Notes under the pieces: generated by a model | Told to the model about the DNA's origin: nothing | What the model saw: only the letters and a program-made list of their open reading frames with translations | Databases searched by the model: none | Shown: one piece after another, positions 28,442 through 39,130 of the stretch | Layout: every line of letters begins with the position of its first letter | Numbering within the stretch: position 1 is the stretch's first letter | Assembly (NCBI GenBank): GCA_946546945.1 | Contig: CAMNOU010000014.1 | Span: forward strand, 23,705-87,704 | DNA: 64,000 nt | Origin: an uncultured Lachnospiraceae bacterium | Lineage (GTDB): Bacteria > Bacillota > Clostridia > Lachnospirales > Lachnospiraceae | Direction of reading: 5' to 3' | Position numbers and translations under genes: made by a program

Positions 28442-29571
28442 ACAAAAGCGCGCTGGGAATAATCTTCCCGAATACATATGATGAACTGGTGCCGGAGCTT
28501 ACCAGTGAACGCCTGATGGCGTCAATTCCGTTCGCAAGCCGTTACCGCCTGATCGATTTTGTTCTTTCCAGTATGGTCAACAGCGGGATCGACAATATAT
28601 CTGTGCTTGCGCGGCAGAATTATCATTCCCTTATGGATCATCTGGGAGCAGGCCGTGAGTGGGACCTGGCCCGTAAAAATGGCGGACTGACAGTGTGGCC
28701 TCCGTTTGCGGAGAAAACCATGAATGTGTATAAGGGGCGCATAGAAGCGCTGGCACACATTATCAGCTTCCTTGATTCACAGAAAGAGAATTATGTTATC
28801 CTGACAGATACCAATATTGCGACAAGCTTTGACTTCCGGAAATTCATTCAGGCACATATAGACAGCGGTGCGGATGTTACGGTTGCCTATACACAGGAGC
28901 AGCTCCCGGAGAGCGCCCTGCGCGCCAAAAAGATGAATAAGGGCATGTATTATACCTTTGACATCGAGGATGGATTTGTAAAGAAGATGTATATCAATCC
29001 GCAGGCAGAGGGAGTTCAGAACTTCGGCATGAATATTTACTGTATCAGAAGAGAGTATCTGGTCCGGATGGTAAAAGATTCCTATATGCTGGGCGCTGTC
29101 TATCTGGAGCGTGATGTCCTCGCTAAAAGCCTGGATACGATCCGCGTGGCGGGCTATAAATATGACGGATATTACGGCCGGATCAGCGACCTGAAAACTT
29201 ACTTTGATGAGAACCTGCGTCTTCTGGACGACAGGAACCTTGACGGATTATTCTCCGGCGGTTCCATTTATACCAAGCTGCGCGATGACAACCCGACACG
29301 CTATGTTGCGGGTGCTGTTGCGAAGAATATTATGGCGGCTGATGGCTGCGTAATCGAAGGCGACGTAGAAAACTGCGTTCTCTTCCGCGGTGTGCGGATC
29401 GGCAAGGGAGCAGTTGTGAAAAACTGTGTGCTGATGCAGGATACCGTAATCGAAGATAATGCAAATGTTGAATATGTGATCACAGACAAGAGAGCTGTGG
29501 TTACATCAGGGAAGACTCTGAAAGGAACAGATACCTTCCCGGTATTTGTCGCAAAGCATCAGTTCGTATAA
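28435..29571 (+). CDS. glgD: GlgD, regulatory subunit of glucose-1-phosphate adenylyltransferase
   Basis: A 378-residue GlgC paralogue. It keeps the family frame ([35 protein letters not shown]-terminal beta-helix) but the N-terminal glycine-rich catalytic loop of GlgC is absent, replaced by [19 protein letters not shown]. This matches Bacillota GlgD, a catalytically poor subunit that raises GlgC activity. Translation is coupled to glgC; a strong terminator follows, so other glycogen genes are elsewhere. Confidence 0.95.
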   Translation: MVNKSALGIIFPNTYDELVPELTSERLMASIPFASRYRLIDFVLSSMVNSGIDNISVLARQNYHSLMDHLGAGREWDLARKNGGLTVWPPFAEKTMNVYKGRIEALAHIISFLDSQKENYVILTDTNIATSFDFRKFIQAHIDSGADVTVAYTQEQLPESALRAKKMNKGMYYTFDIEDGFVKKMYINPQAEGVQNFGMNIYCIRREYLVRMVKDSYMLGAVYLERDVLAKSLDTIRVAGYKYDGYYGRISDLKTYFDENLRLLDDRNLDGLFSGGSIYTKLRDDNPTRYVAGAVAKNIMAADGCVIEGDVENCVLFRGVRIGKGAVVKNCVLMQDTVIEDNANVEYVITDKRAVVTSGKTLKGTDTFPVFVAKHQFV

Positions 29572-29592
29572 CAGGAAAACGCAAATTGAAAA

Positions 29593-29625
29593 AACCTCTG
29601 TGCCTTGTTGCACAGAGGTTTTTTT
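29593..29625 (+). terminator. Rho-independent terminator after glgD
   Basis: AACCTCTGTGC and GCACAGAGGTT form an 11-base perfect stem around CTTGTT, followed by five T. Confidence 0.95.
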
Positions 29626-29666
29626 GTGCGATGATATTGATTTTATACATCGGATTTGATATATTT

Positions 29667-29688
29667 ATCTCAGTGTGAGAAGACCCCC
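29667..29688. repeat. Short dispersed repeat, ATCTCAGTGTGAGA type, copy 1
   Basis: ATCTCAGTGTGAGAAGACCC is nearly identical to the left arm of the element at 47535-47553 (one extra A here). No matching second arm is seen here. Confidence 0.6.
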
Positions 29689-29693
29689 CTTAA

Positions 29694-31025
<1,332 letters not shown>

Positions 31026-31046
31026 GAAGGCGGGACGGACAGACAG

Positions 31047-31580
31047 ATGAAAAAAAGATGGATTGCCGGGGCATGCGTGATGCTTCTTGCTTCGGGGCTG
31101 CTGAGCGGCTGCGGTGCCGGCGGACATAAAAACGCAGGACAGGCGGCGGGAGATCAGCCTGTAAAAGCCTTTGATGTCAGTGATGTAACAGCCTTTACTT
31201 ATGTATATCAGGGACAGCTTCTGATGTATGATCTGGAAGGGGATACCTGGCAGAATATGGCGGATGCGTCCGTGAAGCTGGACAAAGAGAAAATAGAGGA
31301 TTTCCTGCAGGAGATGAGCGGCATGACAGCACAGACGGTCATTGAAGATGCCGGAGAACTTTCTGAATACGGTCTGGACGATCCGGGCCAGATGTTTGCC
31401 GCTGTGTTTTCGGACGGCAGTTCTCTGACATACTGCTTCGGAACCGAAGATGAAAAGGCATCCGGTGTTTATCTGCAGGTGACAGATGATAAGGATGCTG
31501 CCGATAATACAAACGTATATCTGGTCGATGAAACATATGTCACGGATACGCTGAACCGCGGGATGGAAGAATTTGAATAA
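31047..31580 (+). CDS. Predicted lipoprotein (DUF4340-like)
   Basis: A 177-residue secreted lipoprotein: basic N-terminus, hydrophobic core and lipobox LLSGC (Cys22), followed by a soluble domain with TWQNMAD, a segment KEKIEDFLQEMSGM and ELSEYGLDDPGQ that resemble DUF4340 repeats. It would sit on the outer face of the membrane. Function is unknown. The next gene is convergent and both end in one shared hairpin. Confidence 0.7.
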   Translation: MKKRWIAGACVMLLASGLLSGCGAGGHKNAGQAAGDQPVKAFDVSDVTAFTYVYQGQLLMYDLEGDTWQNMADASVKLDKEKIEDFLQEMSGMTAQTVIEDAGELSEYGLDDPGQMFAAVFSDGSSLTYCFGTEDEKASGVYLQVTDDKDAADNTNVYLVDETYVTDTLNRGMEEFE

Positions 31581-31609
31581 AAAAAGAGGAAATCAGTTCT
31601 CCTCTTTTT
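31581..31609. terminator. Bidirectional terminator shared by two convergent genes
   Basis: AAAAAGAGGA and TCCTCTTTTT flank AATCAGTTC. It gives T-runs on both strands, and the minus-strand stop codon (31593-31595) lies in the loop. Confidence 0.85.
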
Positions 31610-31874
31610 CAGTATCTGCAGATGATCCTTTTCCATCCTTCTTCAGTTTCTCAAGCCGTTCCCGCGCCTCGGGGGAGTAGTTGTTTTTCAGCAATTTATA
31701 GATAAAAGAATAAGCCCACAGAAGAACAGGCAGGATGACGGACGCATAGAGCGCTGCTTTGAAAAGCTGCATCGACTGATCGCTTCCGATGACGGCCAGC
31801 ACAAGTGTGATCACATATAATGCGATCAGAACAATGACGCCGATCATGGCCGTGATCTGTTTTAAACGCTTCAC
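31593..31874 (-). CDS. Small membrane protein of unknown function
   Basis: A 93-residue protein with two hydrophobic helices (about residues 7-28 and 36-58) and a charged cytoplasmic tail rich in Lys, Glu and Ser. I do not recognise a family. AGGAGG lies just before the ATG at 31874, and a TTGACA-like -35 at 31938-31933 with a TACTAT -10 at 31914-31909 on the minus strand would drive it. It is transcribed divergently from the SEC-C gene. Confidence 0.65.
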   Translation of the reverse strand: MKRLKQITAMIGVIVLIALYVITLVLAVIGSDQSMQLFKAALYASVILPVLLWAYSFIYKLLKNNYSPEARERLEKLKKDGKGSSADTEKEEN

Positions 31875-31954
31875 GGTTTTATCCTCCTTTTTTAATGATC
31901 ACGAATGAATAGTAACATTGTTTGGAAGAATCTGTCAATAAAGAATAAAAAAGT

Positions 31955-31983
31955 TTGAAAAATACCGGAAAGTGATGTATACT
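31955..31983 (+). promoter_or_regulatory. Promoter of the SEC-C gene and thrS
   Basis: TTGAAA at 31955-31960 and TATACT at 31978-31983 with a 17-base spacer, 47 bases before the SEC-C gene. Confidence 0.75.
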
Positions 31984-32029
31984 AACTTCACATATGCAAA
32001 ATTGTTTTAAATGAAAAGGTGGTATAGAA

Positions 32030-32533
32030 ATGGGATTATTGCAGGACTGGCAGAAAATTGCCTTTAATGAGAAAGCAGACAGGCAGGAATTACAGAACTT
32101 CTGGAACCGGTATTTCCAGCTGGAGAAGGGAGTATATGAAAAATTGCTGTCCAACCCGGATGAGGTTGTAGAGGGAACGGTCAAAGAACTGGCAGAGCGT
32201 TTTGACCTGCAGATCATGGCTATGGTCGGTTTCCTGGATGGTATCGATGAGAGCCTGATTACCCCGAATAATCTGGAGGATCTGACAGAGGATTCCCATG
32301 TAAGTCTGGCTTTTGACAAGGAAAAACTTTATAAAAACATGGTCGATGCCAAGGCTGACTGGCTGTATGAACTTCCTCAGTGGAAGGATATTTTTACAGA
32401 GGAAAAGTTAAAACAGCTGTATAAGGAGCAGAAACAATCCGGTACGATTGTAAAAGAAGCGAAAGTATATCCGAATGATCCGTGTCCCTGCGGAAGCGGA
32501 AAGAAGTACAAAAAGTGCTGTGGAAGGAAATAA
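32030..32533 (+). CDS. SEC-C motif protein
   Basis: A 167-residue protein with an acidic helical N-terminal domain and a C-terminal zinc-binding SEC-C motif [16 protein letters not shown] (about residues 150-165), the same motif that ends SecA. SEC-C tails bind zinc and often mediate protein or ribosome contact; the N-terminal domain matches no family I can name. It precedes thrS by 11 bases and is probably co-transcribed with it. Confidence 0.8.
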   Translation: MGLLQDWQKIAFNEKADRQELQNFWNRYFQLEKGVYEKLLSNPDEVVEGTVKELAERFDLQIMAMVGFLDGIDESLITPNNLEDLTEDSHVSLAFDKEKLYKNMVDAKADWLYELPQWKDIFTEEKLKQLYKEQKQSGTIVKEAKVYPNDPCPCGSGKKYKKCCGRK

Positions 32534-32544
32534 AGAGGTAAGAG

Positions 32545-34494
32545 ATGATGAAAATCACATTAAAAGACGGCTCGGAGAAAAGCTACGAGTCAGGATTAAG
32601 TGTCTATGATATAGCGAAGGATATCAGTGAAGGTCTGGCGCGTGCAGCATGTGCCGGAGAGGTGAATGGAGAGACCGTAGATCTGCGTACTGTGATCACA
32701 GAGGACTGTACGCTGAATATACTGACCGCAAATGACCCCGCGGGACTGGCTGTTATCCGGCACACGGCTTCCCATGTCCTGGCTGAAGCGGTAAAGCGCC
32801 TTTTCCCGAATGCGAAGCTGGCGATCGGTCCGTCGATCGATACGGGCTATTATTACGATTTCGAGGCGGATCCTTTTTCCCGTGAAGATCTGGACAACAT
32901 TGAAAAAGAGATGAAGAAGATCATTAAAGAAGGACATGCGCTCAACAGATTTACGCTGCCGCGCGAAGAGGCGATCCGTTTTATGGAAGAAAGGGAGGAG
33001 CCGTATAAAGTGGAGCTGATCCGGGATCTTCCTGAGGATGCTGAAATATCTTTCTATGATCAGGGCGGATTCGTGGATCTCTGCGCGGGCCCTCATCTGA
33101 TGAATACAAAAGGGATCAAGGCTTTTAAACTGACTTCTTCTTCCATGGCATACTGGAGGGGCGATTCCAGCCGGGCGCAGCTGCAGCGTATCTATGGAAC
33201 AGCTTTTAATAAAAAGGAAGAACTGAATGAGTATCTGGAGTATCTGGCTGACATCAAGAACCGTGATCACAACCGTCTCGGCAGGGAAATGGAGCTGTTT
33301 ACGACCGTAGATGTAATCGGACAGGGACTGCCGCTCCTTCTGCCGAAGGGGACAAAGATGATCATGAAGCTGCAGAGATGGATCGAGGATCTGGAGGATA
33401 ATGAGTGGGGATACGTCCGCACGAAGACCCCTCTGATGGCAAAGAGCGACCTGTACAAGATATCCGGTCACTGGGATCACTACAGAGACGGCATGTTCGT
33501 TCTGGGCGATGCTGAAAATGACCGGGAAGTCATGGCTCTGCGCCCGATGACCTGTCCTTTCCAGTATTATGTCTATAAGTCTTCGCAGAAGTCCTACCGG
33601 GATCTGCCGTATCGCATGAGCGAGACTTCTACATTGTTCCGCTCCGAGGATTCCGGTGAGATGCACGGACTGACCAGAGTTCGTCAGTTCACGATTTCTG
33701 AGGGACATCTGGTGATCCGCCCGGATCAGGCGGAGGAGGAGCTGCAGGGCTGCCTGGAGCTTGCCATGTATGTGCTGAAGACACTTGGCCTGCATGAGGA
33801 TGTGACCTACCGTCTGTCCAAATGGGATCCCGAAAACCGGGAGAAGTATCTCGGAGATGAGGAATACTGGGAATCCACACAGGGCAAGATCCGTGAGATC
33901 CTCGTGAAAAACAATGTTCCTTTCGTGGAGGCGGACGGCGAGGCCGCCTTCTATGGCCCGAAGATCGATATTCAGGCAAAGAATGTCTACGGCAAGGAAG
34001 ACACGATGATCACGATCCAGCTTGACTGCGCGATCGCGGAGAACTTTGATATGTATTATATTGACCAGAACGGAGATAAGATCCGTCCTTATATCATCCA
34101 CAGGACTTCCCTGGGATGCTATGAGCGTACGCTGGCATGGCTGATTGAGAAGTATGCGGGAAAATTCCCGACCTGGCTTTGTCCGGAACAGGTTCGTATC
34201 CTTCCCATCTCTGAGAAATATGCGGATTATGCGGAACAGGTACGAAAGGAGCTTGCAGCGAACGGAGTCGATGTAACGGTGGATAACCGTTCCGAGAAAA
34301 TCGGATACAAGATCCGTGAGGCACGCCTCGCAAAGCTCCCCTACATGCTGGTCGTCGGACAGAACGAACAGGAACAGGGAACTGTATCCGTACGGAGCCG
34401 TTTCTCGGGAGATGAGGGACAGAAACCGCTGGATGAATTCATTGATGCAATCTGTAAGGAGATCCGTACGAAAGAGATACGTGTAGAAGAGTAA
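32545..34494 (+). CDS. thrS: Threonyl-tRNA synthetase
   Basis: A 649-residue class II aminoacyl-tRNA synthetase: TGS domain (residues 1-62), editing and SAD domain with HTASHVLAEA and zinc-type residues (about 70-230), catalytic core (240-540) with MRPMTCPFQYYVY and TSTLFRSEDSGEMHGLTRVR, and C-terminal anticodon-binding domain. It charges tRNA-Thr and hydrolyses Ser-tRNA-Thr. Both ATG codons at 32545 and 32548 suit the AGAGG site. There is no room for a T-box leader, since the gene follows the SEC-C gene directly. Confidence 0.97.
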   Translation: MMKITLKDGSEKSYESGLSVYDIAKDISEGLARAACAGEVNGETVDLRTVITEDCTLNILTANDPAGLAVIRHTASHVLAEAVKRLFPNAKLAIGPSIDTGYYYDFEADPFSREDLDNIEKEMKKIIKEGHALNRFTLPREEAIRFMEEREEPYKVELIRDLPEDAEISFYDQGGFVDLCAGPHLMNTKGIKAFKLTSSSMAYWRGDSSRAQLQRIYGTAFNKKEELNEYLEYLADIKNRDHNRLGREMELFTTVDVIGQGLPLLLPKGTKMIMKLQRWIEDLEDNEWGYVRTKTPLMAKSDLYKISGHWDHYRDGMFVLGDAENDREVMALRPMTCPFQYYVYKSSQKSYRDLPYRMSETSTLFRSEDSGEMHGLTRVRQFTISEGHLVIRPDQAEEELQGCLELAMYVLKTLGLHEDVTYRLSKWDPENREKYLGDEEYWESTQGKIREILVKNNVPFVEADGEAAFYGPKIDIQAKNVYGKEDTMITIQLDCAIAENFDMYYIDQNGDKIRPYIIHRTSLGCYERTLAWLIEKYAGKFPTWLCPEQVRILPISEKYADYAEQVRKELAANGVDVTVDNRSEKIGYKIREARLAKLPYMLVVGQNEQEQGTVSVRSRFSGDEGQKPLDEFIDAICKEIRTKEIRVEE

Positions 34495-34501
34495 AGAATA
34501 T

Positions 34502-34536
34502 GGCGGCAGATGATGTTGGATCTGCCGTCATTTTTT
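34502..34536 (+). terminator. Rho-independent terminator after thrS
   Basis: GGCGGCAGAT and ATCTGCCGTC pair (one G-U) around GATGTTGG, followed by ATTTTTT. Confidence 0.92.
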
Positions 34537-34577
34537 AAAAGGGAGACAGGGTCTTTCCTGTCCGGGAAGGAGGAAGT

Positions 34578-35651
34578 ATGCTTACATTTGGAATTGACTG
34601 GGATGATGTGCTTGCCCCCCTGAATGACAGAGCCATTGAGATGGCAAATGAAGAATACGGCTTTTCGACGCCGCTGACGCTGGAGGATATTACTTCATGG
34701 GAGAATATGGGGCGGGCAGCAGTCATAAAAAAATATTATAATGATCCGCGTCTGTATGACAGACAGGTCGTGCCGGAAGAGTCAAAGGAATTCATCCGCA
34801 AGCTCCAGACCAAGGGGATCGTCTACATTGTGACGGCGGCCTATCCGAAGTTTATGACACGGAGGATGGAACAGATCAAGGAGGCTTTCCCGGATTTCCC
34901 GGAAGAGAATATCATCATGGGGTTCCAGAAATCCATGGTGCATGTGGATATTGTCCTGGATGACGGGCCGAAAAACATTCTCAAAAGCAATGCCCGATTT
35001 CCGGTCCTGATGAGAAAACCCTGGAACCGGGAACTGACCGGGCTTCTGGCTGTCAACAATTTTGATGAGTTTTTTACATTGCTCGATCAGATTAAATCCT
35101 CCATGATCGAAGACCGTGTGGAGGTCAGACCTCCGGCAATTGTGGCGCTGGTAGGGCCGAGCGGTTCGAATAAGAATCTGATTACGAAAAAACTATGCAG
35201 TACCGGCCGTTTTATTGTCCCGACCGCCTATACGACAAAACCGGCTGCCGACGGCATCCACATCCAGATTTCCCCGGAAGAGTTCATATATAAAAAAGAT
35301 TCTTTCATCGAAACTACGATGTACGCAGGCTATGCCTACGGTACAAAATGGGCGGATATTTCGGCGCTCATGGAGAACGACAAATATATTGTCATGCCGA
35401 TGGACTTAAGCGGGGCGATCGCGATGAAGCGTCATTATCCTACGGTCATTATTTTCTGCAAGTGCAGCAGGGAGAAGATGATCGAGAGCATCCTCGAAAA
35501 GGACATGAGCAACCATGAAAAGATGCTGCGCCTGATTTCTCTGGAAAATGAACTGAAGAATTCAGATCTGTGTGACTATATCGTCCGTACGAACAGGGAA
35601 GACGCCATTGACCGGATTCTGGAAATCTGCAGCGGCAAGGAAAGTGCATAA
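34578..35651 (+). CDS. NT5C-type 5'-nucleotidase fused to a guanylate kinase-like domain
   Basis: A 357-residue two-domain protein. Residues 1-165 resemble the cytosolic 5'(3')-deoxyribonucleotidase (NT5C) branch of HAD phosphatases: FGIDWDDVLAPLN gives the nucleophile D7 and acid D9, VTAAYPKFMTRRM motif II, and DIVLDDGPKNI motif IV. Residues 188-357 look like a guanylate kinase fold: a P-loop at 193-200, YTTKPAADG in place of the GMP-binding TTRxPRxGE, and YAYGT. The P-loop reads GPSGSNKN; the usual GK[ST] residues are N-K-N, so only the lysine (K199) is kept. Kinase activity is therefore doubtful. AAGGAGGAAG precedes the ATG. Nucleotide pool control is the likely theme. Confidence 0.7.
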   Translation: MLTFGIDWDDVLAPLNDRAIEMANEEYGFSTPLTLEDITSWENMGRAAVIKKYYNDPRLYDRQVVPEESKEFIRKLQTKGIVYIVTAAYPKFMTRRMEQIKEAFPDFPEENIIMGFQKSMVHVDIVLDDGPKNILKSNARFPVLMRKPWNRELTGLLAVNNFDEFFTLLDQIKSSMIEDRVEVRPPAIVALVGPSGSNKNLITKKLCSTGRFIVPTAYTTKPAADGIHIQISPEEFIYKKDSFIETTMYAGYAYGTKWADISALMENDKYIVMPMDLSGAIAMKRHYPTVIIFCKCSREKMIESILEKDMSNHEKMLRLISLENELKNSDLCDYIVRTNREDAIDRILEICSGKESA

Positions 35652-35668
35652 AAACAGCAGATTTTTTA

Positions 35669-35697
35669 TTGTGAAAGCCCGATGATTATAGTATAAT
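35669..35697 (+). promoter_or_regulatory. carB promoter P1
   Basis: TTGTGA at 35669-35674 and a perfect TATAAT at 35692-35697 with a 17-base spacer. Confidence 0.72.
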
Positions 35698-35703
35698 TAT
35701 TCG

Positions 35704-35733
35704 TTGGAAACAAAAAGTTATATTTACTATACT
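35704..35733 (+). promoter_or_regulatory. carB promoter P2
   Basis: A second candidate 35 bases downstream: TTGGAA at 35704-35709 and TATACT at 35728-35733 with an 18-base spacer, 50 bases before the start codon. Confidence 0.5.
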
Positions 35734-35782
35734 TATGATACCTTTGATTATAAAGCAATAACAAAAGGGGAGGACATGTTAT

Positions 35783-38700
35783 ATGCCAAAGAGAACAGAT
35801 ATCAACAAAGTGCTCATCATCGGTTCCGGCCCGATCATTATCGGGCAGGCCTGTGAGTTTGACTATTCCGGTACACAGGCCTGCAAGGCGCTGCGTAAAC
35901 TGGGATACGAGATTGTGCTGGTCAATTCCAATCCGGCGACGATCATGACAGACCCCGAGATTGCCGATGTGACTTACATTGAGCCTTTGAATGTTGCCCG
36001 CTTAGAGCAGATCATTGCGAAAGAGCGTCCCGATGCTCTCCTGCCGAATCTGGGAGGACAGTCCGGACTGAATCTTTGCGCGGAGCTGAATCAGGCAGGC
36101 GTTCTGGATAAGTACAATGTAAAAGTGATCGGCGTTCAGGTGGATGCGATCGAACGCGGAGAGGACCGTATCGAGTTTAAGAACACCATGGACAGCCTCG
36201 GAATCGAGATGGCAAGAAGCCGTGTCTCCTACAGTGTGGAAGAAGCGCTGGAGATTGCGGATGAACTCGGATATCCGGTTGTTCTGCGCCCCGCATATAC
36301 CATGGGCGGTGCCGGCGGCGGACTGGTTTACAATAAAGAGGAGCTGAAGACCGTTTGTGCCAGAGGCCTTCAGGCGAGTCTGGTCGGCCAGGTCCTTGTG
36401 GAAGAGTCTATTCTCGGATGGGAGGAACTCGAGCTTGAGGTCGTGCGTGACTGCGAGGGCAATATGATCACGGTCTGCTTTATCGAGAACATAGATCCGA
36501 TGGGCGTGCATACAGGAGATTCCTTCTGTTCTGCTCCGATGCTGACCATCTCTGAGGAAGTTCAGAAGAGGCTTCAGGAACAGGCATATAAGATTGTTGA
36601 TTCCGTACAGGTCATTGGCGGAACCAATGTGCAGTTTGCGCACGATCCGGTTTCCGACCGTATTATTGTTATTGAGATCAATCCCCGTACCTCCCGCTCA
36701 TCAGCACTCGCTTCCAAGGCGACCGGTTTCCCGATCGCGCTGGTTTCTGCTATGCTGGCGACCGGTCTGACGCTGAAAGATATCCCCTGCGGAAAGTACG
36801 GCACACTGGATAAATACGTTCCGGATGGCGACTATGTGGTCATCAAGTTCGCGAGATGGGCATTTGAGAAGTTCAAAGGTGTTGAGGACAAGCTCGGTAC
36901 GCAGATGCGTGCAGTGGGTGAGGTCATGAGTATCGGAAAAACCTACAAAGAGGCTTTCCAGAAAGCAATCCGGAGTCTGGAGACCGGACGCTACGGACTG
37001 GGACATGCAAAGGATTTCGATACGCTGAGCAAAGAGGAACTGCTTCAGAAGCTGATCAATCCCTCCAGTGAGCGCCATTTCATCATGTATGAAGCGCTCC
37101 GCAAAGGAGCTTCTGTGGAGGAAATCCACAATCTGACGAAGGTAAAGACCTATTTTATCAAACAGATGAAGGAACTGGTAGAGGAAGAGGAGGCACTGAT
37201 GCAGAATAAGGGCGCACTGCCCTCTGATGATGCGCTGATTCATGCCAAGAAAAACGGATTTTCCGACAAATACTTAAGCCAGATCCTGGAGATTCCCGAG
37301 GATGATATCCGCGAAAGACGCATCAGCCTGGGTGTGGAGGAGGCCTGGGAAGGCGTACATGTCAGCGGGACCGAGAACAGCGCTTATTATTATTCGACCT
37401 ACAACGCAGAAGACAGGAATCCGGTATCCGACAGCAAAAAGATCATGATCCTGGGCGGCGGTCCGAACCGGATCGGTCAGGGTATTGAGTTCGATTACTG
37501 CTGTGTGCATGCATCTCTGGCATTGAAGAAGCTTGGTTTTGAGACAATCATTGTCAACTGCAACCCGGAGACTGTTTCCACAGATTATGATACTTCCGAC
37601 AAGCTTTATTTTGAGCCTCTGACACTGGAAGATGTGTTAAGTATTTACAAGAAAGAAAAACCGCTGGGCGTCATTGCGCAGTTCGGCGGCCAGACGCCGC
37701 TGAATCTTGCGGCTGATCTGGAACGGAACGGGGTAAAGATCCTCGGAACATCTCCGGCGGTCATCGATCTGGCTGAGGACAGGGATCAGTTCCGCGCCAT
37801 GATGGACAAACTGGAGATTCCGATGCCGGAGTCCGGCATGGCGACAACCGTTGAGGAAGCGATCGCCATTGCTTCTGAGATCGGTTATCCTGTCATGGTT
37901 CGTCCTTCCTACGTATTGGGCGGCCGCGGCATGGAAGTGGTCTACGATGATGAAAGCATGACTGATTACATGAAGGCGGCAGTCGGCGTAACGCCCGACC
38001 GGCCGATTCTGATCGACCGTTTCCTGAATCATGCGCTGGAGTGCGAGTCCGATGCCATCAGCGACGGAACACATGCATTTGTCCCGGCAGTCATGGAGCA
38101 CATTGAGCTGGCAGGCGTACATTCCGGTGATTCCGCGTGTATTATTCCTTCCGTGCATATTTCTCCGGAAAATGTGGAGACGATCAAGGAATACACCAGA
38201 AAGATCGCGGAAGAGATGCATGTGCGCGGCCTGATGAATATGCAGTATGCGATCGAGAACGGAAAAGTGTATGTGCTGGAGGCGAATCCCCGTGCATCCC
38301 GTACCGTACCGCTCGTATCCAAAGTCTGCAACATCCGGATGGTACCGCTGGCGACCGATATCATTACCAGTGAACTGACCGGAAGACCTTCGCCGGTACC
38401 GGCGCTGAAGGAGCAGCACATACCGTATTACGGTGTCAAGGAGGCAGCGTTCCCCTTCAATATGTTCCAGGAAGTAGATCCTGTTCTCGGGCCGGAGATG
38501 CGTTCCACCGGAGAGGTTCTGGGGCTGTCCAGATCATTCGGCGAGGCGTTTTTCAAAGCGCAGGAAGGTGTGCAGTCCAAGCTGCCGCTGGAAGGAACGG
38601 TGCTGATCTCTGTCAGCCGGAAAGATAAACCCGAGGTTGTCGAGGTAGCAAAACGTTTCTCTGAGAACGGGTTTAAGATACTGGCAACGGGATCAACCTA

Positions 38701-39004
38701 TGAGCTGATTACCGGGAACGGCATTCCTGCCAGACACATCAATAAGCTTTATGAGGGACGCCCGAATATCCTCGATGCGATCGCAAATGAGGAGATCGAC
38801 CTGATTATCAATACACCGGCCGGTAAAGAGAGCGTACATGATGACAGTTATCTCAGAAAATCCGCTATCAAGGCTAAGATTCCTTACATGACGACGATTG
38901 CCGCTGCGAGGGCAGCTGCTGAAGGAATCGCGTATGTCAGGAAGAACGGAAACGGAGAGATTAAATCACTTCAGGATATTCACGCGGAGATTCGTGACAA
39001 ATAA
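35783..39004 (+). CDS. carB: Carbamoyl-phosphate synthase large subunit
   Basis: A 1073-residue protein of normal length with two homologous ATP-grasp halves. Each half starts with a Rossmann motif (LIIGSGPIIIGQACEFDYSG and MILGGGPNRIGQGIEFDYCC) and contains its own biotin-carboxylase-like core (PAYTMGGAGGG; PSYVLGGRGMEV). A C-terminal MGS-like allosteric domain follows from about residue 935. It makes carbamoyl phosphate for pyrimidine and arginine synthesis. The glutaminase subunit gene carA is not adjacent upstream or downstream, so the two subunits must be encoded apart. Confidence 0.97.
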   Translation: MPKRTDINKVLIIGSGPIIIGQACEFDYSGTQACKALRKLGYEIVLVNSNPATIMTDPEIADVTYIEPLNVARLEQIIAKERPDALLPNLGGQSGLNLCAELNQAGVLDKYNVKVIGVQVDAIERGEDRIEFKNTMDSLGIEMARSRVSYSVEEALEIADELGYPVVLRPAYTMGGAGGGLVYNKEELKTVCARGLQASLVGQVLVEESILGWEELELEVVRDCEGNMITVCFIENIDPMGVHTGDSFCSAPMLTISEEVQKRLQEQAYKIVDSVQVIGGTNVQFAHDPVSDRIIVIEINPRTSRSSALASKATGFPIALVSAMLATGLTLKDIPCGKYGTLDKYVPDGDYVVIKFARWAFEKFKGVEDKLGTQMRAVGEVMSIGKTYKEAFQKAIRSLETGRYGLGHAKDFDTLSKEELLQKLINPSSERHFIMYEALRKGASVEEIHNLTKVKTYFIKQMKELVEEEEALMQNKGALPSDDALIHAKKNGFSDKYLSQILEIPEDDIRERRISLGVEEAWEGVHVSGTENSAYYYSTYNAEDRNPVSDSKKIMILGGGPNRIGQGIEFDYCCVHASLALKKLGFETIIVNCNPETVSTDYDTSDKLYFEPLTLEDVLSIYKKEKPLGVIAQFGGQTPLNLAADLERNGVKILGTSPAVIDLAEDRDQFRAMMDKLEIPMPESGMATTVEEAIAIASEIGYPVMVRPSYVLGGRGMEVVYDDESMTDYMKAAVGVTPDRPILIDRFLNHALECESDAISDGTHAFVPAVMEHIELAGVHSGDSACIIPSVHISPENVETIKEYTRKIAEEMHVRGLMNMQYAIENGKVYVLEANPRASRTVPLVSKVCNIRMVPLATDIITSELTGRPSPVPALKEQHIPYYGVKEAAFPFNMFQEVDPVLGPEMRSTGEVLGLSRSFGEAFFKAQEGVQSKLPLEGTVLISVSRKDKPEVVEVAKRFSENGFKILATGSTYELITGNGIPARHINKLYEGRPNILDAIANEEIDLIINTPAGKESVHDDSYLRKSAIKAKIPYMTTIAAARAAAEGIAYVRKNGNGEIKSLQDIHAEIRDK

Positions 39005-39043
39005 TTGAGACTGAACATACAGAAAATTCGCAGATAAGCGAGG

Positions 39044-39086
39044 CCCGTCAAAGGACACCGGCAAAATGTCCTTCGGCGGGTTTTTT
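39044..39086 (+). terminator. Rho-independent terminator after carB
   Basis: CCCG...AAGGACA pairs with TGTCCTT...CGGG with small internal bulges, followed by TTTTTT. Confidence 0.85.
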
Positions 39087-39130
39087 GCGCGTCTGAATGT
39101 CCCTGAAAGTCAGAAAAGGCAGCAGGACAT

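Noticed and set aside
32534..32544. T-box or other tRNA-sensing leader for thrS
   Set aside because: Only 11 bases separate thrS from the preceding SEC-C gene, and the leader upstream of that gene (about 40 bases) has no T-box sequence or terminator.
32596..34101. A 501-residue open frame opposite thrS
   Set aside because: It lies wholly within thrS, shows no motif, and is explained by codon bias of the real gene.
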